Made by a program: the position numbers and the translations under genes. Source: Bacteroidota bacterium (GTDB lineage Bacteria > Bacteroidota > Bacteroidia > CAILMK01 > JACPUW01). Taken from it: 64,000 bases of DNA. The notes below the pieces were generated by a model. The model worked only from the letters and a program-made list of their open reading frames with translations, ran no database searches and was not told the DNA's origin. Location of the stretch: the NCBI GenBank assembly GCA_016192035.1, contig JACPUW010000044.1, positions 1-64,000 of the forward strand. The letters run 5' to 3'. Below, piece after piece: positions 49,830-57,834 of the stretch; the stretch's first letter is position 1; each line of letters starts with the position of its first letter.

Positions 49830-51852
49830 GCTCCAATCCAAATACACCCCTACTGGCGACCAGCCTGAGGCCATAAGACAATTGGTGCAGGGGTTGGAGG
49901 AAGGAATGCCCCACCAAACCCTCCTGGGCGTAACGGGTAGCGGCAAGACCTTTACCATGGCCAACGTGATAGAACGGGTACAGCGGCCCACTTTGGTGCT
50001 TTCACACAATAAAACACTTGTGGCACAATTGTATGGAGAATTTAAGCAGTTCTTTCCAGACAATGCGGTAGAGTACTTTGTTTCTTACTACGACTATTAC
50101 CAGCCGGAAGCCTTCAATCCGGTAACCAACTTATACATAGAGAAGGAGCTGAGCATTAACGACCAGATAGAACAACTCCGCCTCCGCGCCACTACGTCAC
50201 TGCTATCAGGCAGGCGCGATGTGTTAATAGTGGCCACCGTGTCGTGTATTTATGGTATGGGCAATCCCGAAGCCTTTGCTTCGGTAACCATTAGGCTCAA
50301 GCCCGGACAAGTACTCAGCCGCAACCGGTTGTTGTTTCAATTTGTGGATGGGCTGTACAAGCGCACCACGGCGGCATTTGACAAAGGAAGTTTTAGGGTT
50401 AATGGCGATGTGGTGGACATATGGCCGCCGTATGTGGAGTATGCATACCGGATACAGTTTTGGGGAGACGAGATTGAATCACTGGAGTTTATAGACCCAG
50501 GTAACGGAAAGGTAATTGGGGGCGCTGATGAGATGGCCATTTTTCCCGCCAACCTATTCGTTACTGCTCCAGAAGTGGTGCAAACAGCCATTCGCGAAAT
50601 ACAGGATGACATGGTGGCACAGGTGGACTATTACCATAGATTGGGCAAGCACTTTGAAGCCAATCGATTGCAAGAACGGGTGGAATTTGATCTCGAAATG
50701 ATCCGCGAATTGGGTTATTGTCAGGGAATTGAAAACTATAGCCGGTATTTTGACCGCCGACAGCCGGGAGTGCGCCCTTTCTGCTTACTTGATTATTTTC
50801 CAAGGGACTACATCACTTTTATAGATGAAAGCCACCAAACCATACCGCAAATCAACGGTATGTTTGCCGGCGACCGTTCGCGCAAGCAAAACTTGGTAGA
50901 GTACGGTTTTAGGCTGCCTGCGGCTATGGACAACAGGCCCCTGCGGTTTGAAGAATTTGAAGCCTTAACCCCACAGGCAATTTATGTTTCGGCCACCCCG
51001 GGCAACTATGAACTAATGAAGTGTGAAGGTGTGGTGGTGGACCAGGTAATACGGCCCACTGGCCTCCTGGATCCTGAAATTGAAATCCGCCCGGTAGGAA
51101 ACCAAGTGGACGACCTGCTGGACGAAATAGACAACCAAGTAAAAAGGGGCCAAAGGGTGCTGGTAACTACCCTTACCAAGCGGATGAGCGAGGAACTCAC
51201 CAAGTACCTAACTGGGTTTGGTGTTAAGTGCAGGTACATTCACTCTGAGGTAGATACCATGGAGCGGGTAGAAATACTGCGCGACCTGCGCCTGGGCAAG
51301 TTTGACGTGCTTATAGGCATAAACTTGCTCCGGGAGGGGCTTGATTTGCCCGAAGTGGGCTTGGTGGCCATACTAGATGCCGACAAGGAAGGCTTTTTGC
51401 GCTCGGAAACATCACTCACCCAAACCGCGGGCCGCGCGGCCCGAAACCTGGAAGGACGGGTAATCATGTATGCCGACAAGATTACCGAAAGTATGCGCCG
51501 CACCATAGATGAAACCGATAGGCGCCGCGAAAAACAAATGGCCTACAATCTGGCCCACGGCATAGTGCCCACTACCATAACCAAATCGCGCGACGAGATT
51601 ATGGGCCAAACCTCCATAGCTGATGGAAGCAAGAAGACGGATTTGACCACTTACTTGCAAGACCAAGACTCCGATGTGCCCATAGCTGCCGATCCCGTGG
51701 TGGCATATATGACCAAAACCGAACTGAACAAGGCAATTGAAAAGACAAGGCAAGACATGCTCAAAGCGGCCAAAGACCTAAAATTCGTGGAAGCCGCCCG
51801 GCTGCGCGATGAAATGTATGCCCTACAGCAGTTGGTAGAAAAAAGGCCATAG
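49819..51852 (+). CDS. uvrB: Excinuclease ABC subunit B
   Basis: Damage-verifying helicase of nucleotide-excision repair. 677 aa, full length. Walker A GVTGSGKTFTMA, the beta-hairpin region EYFVSYYDYYQPEAF, the helicase blocks IYVSATPGNYEL and LLREGLDLPEVGLVAILDAD with QTAGRAARN, and the C-terminal UVR motif ending KDLKFVEAARLRDEMYALQ are all intact. Its ATG lies within the end of the epimerase gene. After its stop, 27 bp lead into the 28-bp repeat array. Confidence 0.97.
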   Translation: MKFKLQSKYTPTGDQPEAIRQLVQGLEEGMPHQTLLGVTGSGKTFTMANVIERVQRPTLVLSHNKTLVAQLYGEFKQFFPDNAVEYFVSYYDYYQPEAFNPVTNLYIEKELSINDQIEQLRLRATTSLLSGRRDVLIVATVSCIYGMGNPEAFASVTIRLKPGQVLSRNRLLFQFVDGLYKRTTAAFDKGSFRVNGDVVDIWPPYVEYAYRIQFWGDEIESLEFIDPGNGKVIGGADEMAIFPANLFVTAPEVVQTAIREIQDDMVAQVDYYHRLGKHFEANRLQERVEFDLEMIRELGYCQGIENYSRYFDRRQPGVRPFCLLDYFPRDYITFIDESHQTIPQINGMFAGDRSRKQNLVEYGFRLPAAMDNRPLRFEEFEALTPQAIYVSATPGNYELMKCEGVVVDQVIRPTGLLDPEIEIRPVGNQVDDLLDEIDNQVKRGQRVLVTTLTKRMSEELTKYLTGFGVKCRYIHSEVDTMERVEILRDLRLGKFDVLIGINLLREGLDLPEVGLVAILDADKEGFLRSETSLTQTAGRAARNLEGRVIMYADKITESMRRTIDETDRRREKQMAYNLAHGIVPTTITKSRDEIMGQTSIADGSKKTDLTTYLQDQDSDVPIAADPVVAYMTKTELNKAIEKTRQDMLKAAKDLKFVEAARLRDEMYALQQLVEKRP

Positions 51853-51879
51853 GGGCGCAATTCACCACTATCCATTTAC

Positions 51880-52075
51880 ATCGTCTAAATCGACGATATT
51901 TTAGATTATCGTCTAAATCGACGATATTTTGGATTATCGTCTAAATCGACGATATTTTAGGTTATCGTTTAAATCGACGATATTTTGGATTATCGTCTAA
52001 ATCGACGATATTTTGGATTATCGTCTAAATCGACGATATTTTGGATTATCGTCTAAATCGACGATATTTTAGATT
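51880..52075 (+). repeat. Array of seven 28-bp tandem repeats, candidate operator array
   Basis: Seven directly adjacent units of exactly 28 bp start at 51880, 51908, 51936, 51964, 51992, 52020 and 52048. Consensus: ATCGTCTAAATCGACGAT, then ATTTTRGATT. Each unit carries the inverted repeat ATCGTC-N6-GACGAT; units 1 and 7 end TTAGATT, the others TTGGATT or TTAGGTT, and unit 4 has a T for C at position 6. A degenerate eighth unit (52076-52098) runs into the satD start region. There are no spacers as in CRISPR; the even spacing and palindromic core fit a multi-site operator. Confidence 0.9.
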
Positions 52076-52102
52076 ATCGTGGATATACGCGATATTTGCC
52101 CA

Positions 52103-52747
52103 ATGATAGCTGTACTCAAGGGCGACATAGTGGCTTCTCGCAAACTGAAAAATCCCGAACTATGGCTAAACCCCATAAAAGAGCTGCTAGGTAAGTGGGG
52201 CCAGAGCCCAAAGGATTGGGAATTGGTATGGGGAGACCTGTTTCAAGTAGAGATAACCCGGCCTGAAGATGCCCTGCTAAAGGCCATACAAATCAAAGTG
52301 TTGCTAAAACAGGTACAGCCGGTGGAAGACAAGAAAAGAATGGGTACTATAGACGTGAGAATGTCTATGGGAATAGGCGATAAAACCTATACGGGTGAGC
52401 GGATTTCAGAAAGCAATGGGCCTGCTTTTGTACACGCGGGGGAAAAGTTTGAAAACCTTAAGAAGGAATACACCAGGTTGGCCATAAAATCGCCGTGGCC
52501 AGAATTTGACCGAGAGATGAACCTTTACCTATCACTGATCAATAGGTTCATGGACAAGTGGTCGGTTTCTTCAGCCCAACTCATGCAAATAGTGCTTAAC
52601 CAGCCTAGCTACACACAAGAGAAGATAGGCGCAGAGTTAGAAATTAAGCAAAACTCGGTGAGTGGTAGATGGCGCCGGGCCTGCGTGGACGAAATACTGG
52701 CCGTAGAAAGCCGGTATCGGGAAAAAATTGTTAAGTTGCTCACATGA
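52103..52747 (+). CDS. SatD-family protein, possible cyclase-like domain plus C-terminal HTH
   Basis: 214 aa, from ATG 52103 (MIAVLKGDIVASRKL); a GTG at 52079 inside the last repeat is less likely. Residues about 1-130 can be laid over class III nucleotide-cyclase motifs: KGDIVASRKL for the metal Asp strand, WGDLFQVEITRPEDAL for the second G-D strand, and VRMSMGIGDKTYTGER with a later FVHAGEKF where cyclases have the Asn/Arg pair. Those last residues are changed, so activity is doubtful. Residues about 160-205 (PSYTQEKIGAELEIKQNSVSG) look like a helix-turn-helix. It fits a DNA-binding regulator, perhaps autoregulating through the repeats. ATGA overlap with the next gene. Confidence 0.75.
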   Translation: MIAVLKGDIVASRKLKNPELWLNPIKELLGKWGQSPKDWELVWGDLFQVEITRPEDALLKAIQIKVLLKQVQPVEDKKRMGTIDVRMSMGIGDKTYTGERISESNGPAFVHAGEKFENLKKEYTRLAIKSPWPEFDREMNLYLSLINRFMDKWSVSSAQLMQIVLNQPSYTQEKIGAELEIKQNSVSGRWRRACVDEILAVESRYREKIVKLLT

Positions 52748-53454
52748 TTATACTGGCCAAATTGCTCTTGGCCCACCTGGCTGGGGATTTTACCTTCCAA
52801 CCCAGGGCTTGGGTACACGACAAAGAAAAAAGAAAAGCAAAATCAGCCAAACTTTACCTGCACATACTCATTCATGGGGCATTGGTGCAGCTATTCCTTT
52901 GGCAAGCAAAGTATTGGTGGGTTACACTCGCCATTATGCTCACACATGGGACTATAGACACAGTGAAACTGTATGCCCAGGGCGAAAAGACCAAAAACCG
53001 GTGGTTTGCCATAGATCAATTGCTTCATTTGATTGTAATTGTAGCGCTTTGGCTCATATTGGCCAGGCCAAATATTCCATACATGGCCTATGTCCATGAT
53101 CCGGCCATCTGGACGTATGTAGCGGCTATCTTATTTATTACCAGCGTATCCGGGATATTGATTCAGGTTGTTTTATCGTATTGGGCCCACGCACTTAAAG
53201 TGGGCGACGGGGAATCGCTGCAGCACGCAGGGAAGTACATAGGGGTTATGGAGCGTCTGTTGATTTTTGTTTTTATCGTATCGGGCAACTGGGAAGCCAT
53301 AGGGTTTCTGTTGGCTGCCAAGTCCATTTTTCGGTTTGGTGATTTGAAAGAGGCCAAAGACCGTAAGCTAACCGAATACATCTTAATGGGCACCTTGCTG
53401 AGCTTTGGCATAGCCATAGTTACGGCTATGGGGGTGTTGAAATTGACCGATTGA
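52744..53454 (+). CDS. DUF3307 membrane protein
   Basis: 236 aa with about seven membrane helices. The family's polar residues sit inside helices: LLLAHLAGDFTFQP (H, D), LHILIHG (two H), MLTHGTIDTVKLY (H, D, K) and IDQLLHLIV (D, H). Such a set could form an intramembrane metal site, as in the YdjM/DUF457 hydrolase class; this is inference. Its ATG overlaps the satD stop (ATGA), so the two are co-translated, a pairing seen in other Bacteroidota. Function unknown. Confidence 0.85.
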   Translation: MIILAKLLLAHLAGDFTFQPRAWVHDKEKRKAKSAKLYLHILIHGALVQLFLWQAKYWWVTLAIMLTHGTIDTVKLYAQGEKTKNRWFAIDQLLHLIVIVALWLILARPNIPYMAYVHDPAIWTYVAAILFITSVSGILIQVVLSYWAHALKVGDGESLQHAGKYIGVMERLLIFVFIVSGNWEAIGFLLAAKSIFRFGDLKEAKDRKLTEYILMGTLLSFGIAIVTAMGVLKLTD

Positions 53455-53489
53455 TCTTTGAAAACCAATATTTTGGCGCAGGAAAATGC

Positions 53490-54722
53490 CTATCTCATGT
53501 GTAGGTCGGTGGGCTGAAACTGGTTTGCCGCCCTCATGCTTGGCAACCAAGACGACAACAACCCAATGGCAAGCACGGTAAAAAATACCAAGGCCACATC
53601 GCCAAAACGCAAATCAACAGGATAGCTGTTAGTTACAAATGAAGTACCCCCAAGTCCCACTACGCCAAAACGTTCCTGCACCCAGCATAGTAGGGTGCCC
53701 AGTGCCAAACCCACCAAGGCCCCCCCTACCGAGAGCAATAGGCCATTGAAAAGAAATACCCGGCCAATGGCGGGCGGCGACATGCCCAAGGCGTTGAGTA
53801 TGGCTATGTCTTTTTTCTTTTCAACCGACAACATGCTCAGCGAAGCCACCAGGTTGAATGCCGCTATGATAAGTACAAAAGTGAGGATAAGAAAAACCAC
53901 GGTCTTTTCTGAGCGCAAGATCTTATATAAGAAAGCATGTTGTTGATACCGGTCAAGAACTTGAGTGCCAGTGGGTGCCAATCGAGCAATTTGGTCCACA
54001 ACCGTGGGTAGGTGGGCGCTGTTGTCAAGGTTTACCTCTATGGCTGTGGCCTGCCCGGGCCTTCCGGTTAGCTGCTGGGCAAAATCCAAGGGCACTAGCA
54101 GGAATTTGTCGTCGAATTCGCGCTGGATAGAAAAGATACCTGATGGCCTGATAGATTCTTGGTTAAAAGCCCTTCGGGGATTGATAATGACCTTTTTGTC
54201 TGCCTTTGGCACGTACAATTGAAGTTGTGAAAAATCATCGTAGATATTAACGCCTAGTTTGCCAGCTACCCCCATGCCTATCAGAGCATATGGGTTATTG
54301 CCCTGGTTCACTTTCATTTCGCCGACAAATACAGCCGAATCCATGCCTATGGAGTGAAGAAAATGCGGATGCAGCCCTTTTATCCTAGCAAAGGTTTGCT
54401 TGTTGGCGTATTTGGCCAGGATGTTCTCTTCCAAAACTGGGCTCACCCCGCTTACTCCTTGAACCTTGCCTATTTCTACAACCAATTGGCTATCAACTGG
54501 TAGGTACTTGTTGCCCACCGGGATTATTTTCACATCAGGGTCAAAAGAGTTGTAGAGCGATACCACCAATTGTTCAAAACCATTGAACACTGACAGAATG
54601 ATAACCAGGGCTGCCGTGCTCACCATGATGCCCAAGGCAGTAACCCCTGAAATGACATGTACCACCCCTTTGACACGGGAAGAGAAAAAGTACTTGCGGG
54701 CTATGGTTAGGGTAGCGGTCAC
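53490..54722 (-). CDS. FtsX-like ABC permease, LolC/LolE type
   Basis: 410 aa. One helix near residue 25 (VTALGIMVSTAALVIILSVFNGFEQLV), a periplasmic domain of about 200 residues, then three helices around 275, 325 and 375. This is the layout of LolC/E subunits, which hand lipoproteins to the outer-membrane pathway. The lipoprotein genes in this window would be clients. The ATPase (LolD) is not adjacent. The start is GTG at 54722, whose bases overlap the stop of the methyltransferase gene. Confidence 0.87.
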   Translation of the reverse strand: MTATLTIARKYFFSSRVKGVVHVISGVTALGIMVSTAALVIILSVFNGFEQLVVSLYNSFDPDVKIIPVGNKYLPVDSQLVVEIGKVQGVSGVSPVLEENILAKYANKQTFARIKGLHPHFLHSIGMDSAVFVGEMKVNQGNNPYALIGMGVAGKLGVNIYDDFSQLQLYVPKADKKVIINPRRAFNQESIRPSGIFSIQREFDDKFLLVPLDFAQQLTGRPGQATAIEVNLDNSAHLPTVVDQIARLAPTGTQVLDRYQQHAFLYKILRSEKTVVFLILTFVLIIAAFNLVASLSMLSVEKKKDIAILNALGMSPPAIGRVFLFNGLLLSVGGALVGLALGTLLCWVQERFGVVGLGGTSFVTNSYPVDLRFGDVALVFFTVLAIGLLSSWLPSMRAANQFQPTDLHMR

Positions 54723-55531
54723 TAGTCTTTATATGCCTTGGTTAGCATGGCTGTACCTGTAAGGTGGCCGGTATGCGATTCCAAATAATTGAGCAAAACG
54801 ATAACGGGCAGCAACAAGGCATAATAAACGGGCAATAGGGCCACAAAGGCAAAATTGACATTGAGCAAGTGCATGGGTATGATGATGGACAACCGCCAAG
54901 ACAGATTGCCCAATACCCCGAAAACCACCCTTGCTTTAACCCTTTTGAATCCGATTGACTTGAGCATTTCCTTAATGCTTTCTGCCGAGTAGCCAAGCCT
55001 TACCTGTTCATCTACCAATGGCTGGCTCTTAGGCCCTTTTGTGTTTTGGTTGCCTATTAAATGTGTATAGAGAAAAAGTGCGCCGCCAGGCCTAATGCTT
55101 TGATAGATATTCGTTAACAGTGCCTTGTCGTCACGCACAAATTCGGCAATATCAATGGCCAGTGCCAAGTCAAATGAACTGGCAGCCAGCATTTCCTTGG
55201 TCAGGTCGCCGCTGCGGAATACCACATTGTCCAATCGAAGCTTTCTAAATACCTTGTTGCCATGCGCCACTAGACGTTTATTGATATCAAACCCCTTGAC
55301 ACTCCATCTGTTGTTAATGCGTGAGATTAAGTAGGCATTTTGGCCCAGTGCCGAGCCGGCATCCAGCACGCATTGGTGGCCTATATGAGTTTTCTTCCAG
55401 ATGTTCAGTTCCCGCCGTATGTGCCATGACCTGGGCAGTACCAAGTTGAGCAATTTATACAAGAACAGGTGGCCAAAGGCCGAACTGCCAAACAAATTGT
55501 CAATCTTCTGGATGATGGGGTCGTACTTCAT
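54722..55531 (-). CDS. SAM-dependent methyltransferase with C-terminal membrane anchor
   Basis: 269 aa. The SAM motif is HQCVLDAGSALGQNAYLIS, with the strand-2 acid in VKGFDINKRLV, then FDLALAIDIAEFVRDDKALL and a later GGALFLYTHLIG. The last 60 residues form one or two membrane helices (FAFVALLPVYYALLLPVIVLL). So it acts at the membrane, perhaps on a lipid or a lipid-linked sugar; the substrate cannot be read. It is between rbfA and the permease on the same strand. Confidence 0.8.
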   Translation of the reverse strand: MKYDPIIQKIDNLFGSSAFGHLFLYKLLNLVLPRSWHIRRELNIWKKTHIGHQCVLDAGSALGQNAYLISRINNRWSVKGFDINKRLVAHGNKVFRKLRLDNVVFRSGDLTKEMLAASSFDLALAIDIAEFVRDDKALLTNIYQSIRPGGALFLYTHLIGNQNTKGPKSQPLVDEQVRLGYSAESIKEMLKSIGFKRVKARVVFGVLGNLSWRLSIIIPMHLLNVNFAFVALLPVYYALLLPVIVLLNYLESHTGHLTGTAMLTKAYKD

Positions 55532-55536
55532 CCTGC

Positions 55537-55908
55537 CTACCCCTGGTCCGTTTCCCTGTGTTCCCTATTGAGCTTGTCAAACAGTTTGCCCATATGTTCC
55601 ACATAATCCAAGGTATCGTCATAAAAAAACACCAAGTCGGGCATTTTTCTCAATTCGTGCCGAAGGCTTGAGGCCAAGTTCTTTTTGATATCCGAGGTCT
55701 TGGCACGCACGGTTTCGAGTTTGGCCAAGGGCTCGCTCTCATTAATAAACGTGAGATATACCTTGGCAATGGATACGTCTGGGCTTACCATTACCTTGCT
55801 CACGCTTATAAAAGGGATAGAGAACCACAACCGTGCATTCCGTTGAAGCAATGAAGCCAATTCTCGTTGGAGCAGGCTTGACACCTTGGCTTGGCGGCGT
55901 GATTCCAT
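55537..55908 (-). CDS. rbfA: Ribosome-binding factor A
   Basis: Assists late 30S maturation. 123 aa from ATG 55908 (MESRRQAKVSSLLQRELASLL), the family N-terminus; a longer frame upstream is not RbfA-like. The KH-type core has ISVSKVMVSPDVSIAKVYLTFI and LASSLRHELRKMPDLVFFYDDTLDY. Lies 5 bp upstream of the methyltransferase gene. Divergent from the MsbA-like exporter, with 72 bp between the starts. Confidence 0.92.
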   Translation of the reverse strand: MESRRQAKVSSLLQRELASLLQRNARLWFSIPFISVSKVMVSPDVSIAKVYLTFINESEPLAKLETVRAKTSDIKKNLASSLRHELRKMPDLVFFYDDTLDYVEHMGKLFDKLNREHRETDQG

Positions 55909-55980
55909 GGTGCAAATATCCAATAGGTTTGCCCAAATGGGAGGGCTTACGGACGCAGCAAACAAGGGTGCTCCCCATCT

Positions 55981-57834
55981 TTGCCAAATAGTAAGCACTT
56001 GAAGGTTTATCTGCGCATATTGGGCTACGTGAAAAAATACCCGGGCTATATAGCTGGTTTTTCTATTTCGGTGGTGCTAATGGCACTTTTTGGCAGTATT
56101 AGCTTAGCGTTGCTCGATCCAGTAATGAAGCTCCTTTTCAGCGCTGAAGAGGTGGGTGCCACTGAGGGTCTGGATGGGTTTTCATTAAATATACACAGCA
56201 TAAAGAATGCAGCGTATTACTTTGTTTCCCAAGTAATAAGGGCCGATGGCAAGCAGCAGGCACTACTGGTTTTTATTTTAATTATCGTTTCGGTCAATAC
56301 GGCAGCAAACCTGTTCAGGTATGTGTCAAATGCCTGTACATCCATACTGCGCACATCAGCCATGTACAATTTGCGCAATGATTTGCTTAAAAGTTTGATA
56401 AACAAGAACATTGCATTTATTGACAAACAGCGAAAGGGAGACCTACTGGCCCGGATGACCATAGATATTGATGAAATTGACCGCTCCATAGTGGGTTCAC
56501 TCAATGCGGTAATAAAAAACCCGGTGCAAATAGCGCTTTATTTAACCCTGCTTTTGCAGTATTCCAAGCCGCTTACCGGCATTATTCTTTTGGTATTGCC
56601 TGTATCGGCACTGTTTATTGGCACGGTGGGCCGATCGCTGAAAAAAAACGCCCATACCGGACAGCGGGCATTGGCCAGTATGATAGGCGTACTCGAAGAG
56701 TCACTTGGCGGATTGCGTGTCATTAAAGCCTTTGGGGCAGAGAGATATATAGTCGGGGTTTTTGATACTTTTCACCGCACCTTCAGGCGCATGGAGAGGA
56801 CCCAATTATTGAAAATGTTTTTGGCTTCCCCTTTTTCTGAAACATCTGGGGTAATTGCCGTGGGCATCATTCTTTGGTACGGTGGTAGTTTGGTTTTTAG
56901 TGGCCAATTAGAGGCATCGGGGTTTATGACCTACGTATTCATTTTTACGCAAACACTGCAGCCTGCCAAGGAACTGTCCGCGTCTATTAGTAGGATTTAC
57001 AAGGGTATAGCATCTGGCGAGCGGGTATTTGGACTCATGGACCAACCCGTGCTGGTAAAAGACAAACCCAATGCCCAGTCAATAGTTGACCTTAAAGAGG
57101 GTATTGAATTTAGGAATGTACATTTTCAATACGGGCAAAATCCTGTGATACAGGGCCTTGAAATGACTTTGGCCAAAGGGGGTTTTTATGCTTTGGTTGG
57201 GCCTTCGGGGTGCGGAAAATCAACCCTTACCGAGTTGCTATTGCGTTTCTATGACCCTCAGCAGGGGGGTATTTATTTGGATGGCGTGGATATTTCCAAC
57301 ATTCAGTCACATTCACTCAGGGCGCAGATTGCCATTGTGAACCAAGATCCTATCTTGTTTAACGACACGGTGTTTAACAACATTTCCTTTGGTTTGCCCC
57401 ATGCTAACCAAGGTTTGGTAGAGGCAGCGGCCATGGCGGCCAATGCACATGGTTTTATATCTCAACTTTCCCAGGGTTATCAAACAATCATTGGCGATAG
57501 GGGTGTATTGCTTTCGGGCGGGCAGCGTCAGCGCATAAGCATAGCCAGGGCCATATTAAAACAATCGCCCATCTTACTCCTTGATGAAGCCACATCGGCT
57601 CTGGATGCAGAAAGTGAGCGCGAGGTGCAGCAGGCACTGGATACATTAATGAAAGACAAGACAAGCCTGGTAGTGGCGCACCGCCTGAGCACCATACACC
57701 ATGCCGACTGTATCTATGTAATGGACAAGGGCAGAATAGTAGAAATGGGCAGGCACCATGAACTGATAGCACAGAAGGGCTTATACTGGAAACTATATGA
57801 AATTCAGCAATTAAGTGCCAATCAGTACCTGTAA
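55981..57834 (+). CDS. ABC exporter, fused permease/ATPase, MsbA-like
   Basis: 617 aa. Six helices in residues about 15-330, then the ATPase: Walker A VGPSGCGKSTLTE, Q-loop IVNQDPILFND, signature LSGGQRQRIS, Walker B ILLLDEATSALD, H-loop VVAHRLST. The best general match is the lipid-flippase (MsbA) class of Bacteroidota. The start is TTG at 55981; TTG at 55999 is equally possible and the first ATG lies within the first helix. CATCTTTG just at the start may be a -7 box, which would favour 55999. The C-terminal 24 bp overlap the convergent nnr gene. Confidence 0.9.
   Translation: MPNSKHLKVYLRILGYVKKYPGYIAGFSISVVLMALFGSISLALLDPVMKLLFSAEEVGATEGLDGFSLNIHSIKNAAYYFVSQVIRADGKQQALLVFILIIVSVNTAANLFRYVSNACTSILRTSAMYNLRNDLLKSLINKNIAFIDKQRKGDLLARMTIDIDEIDRSIVGSLNAVIKNPVQIALYLTLLLQYSKPLTGIILLVLPVSALFIGTVGRSLKKNAHTGQRALASMIGVLEESLGGLRVIKAFGAERYIVGVFDTFHRTFRRMERTQLLKMFLASPFSETSGVIAVGIILWYGGSLVFSGQLEASGFMTYVFIFTQTLQPAKELSASISRIYKGIASGERVFGLMDQPVLVKDKPNAQSIVDLKEGIEFRNVHFQYGQNPVIQGLEMTLAKGGFYALVGPSGCGKSTLTELLLRFYDPQQGGIYLDGVDISNIQSHSLRAQIAIVNQDPILFNDTVFNNISFGLPHANQGLVEAAAMAANAHGFISQLSQGYQTIIGDRGVLLSGGQRQRISIARAILKQSPILLLDEATSALDAESEREVQQALDTLMKDKTSLVVAHRLSTIHHADCIYVMDKGRIVEMGRHHELIAQKGLYWKLYEIQQLSANQYL

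Noticed and set aside
51880-52075. CRISPR array
   Set aside because: Units are directly adjacent with no variable spacers and no cas gene is near.
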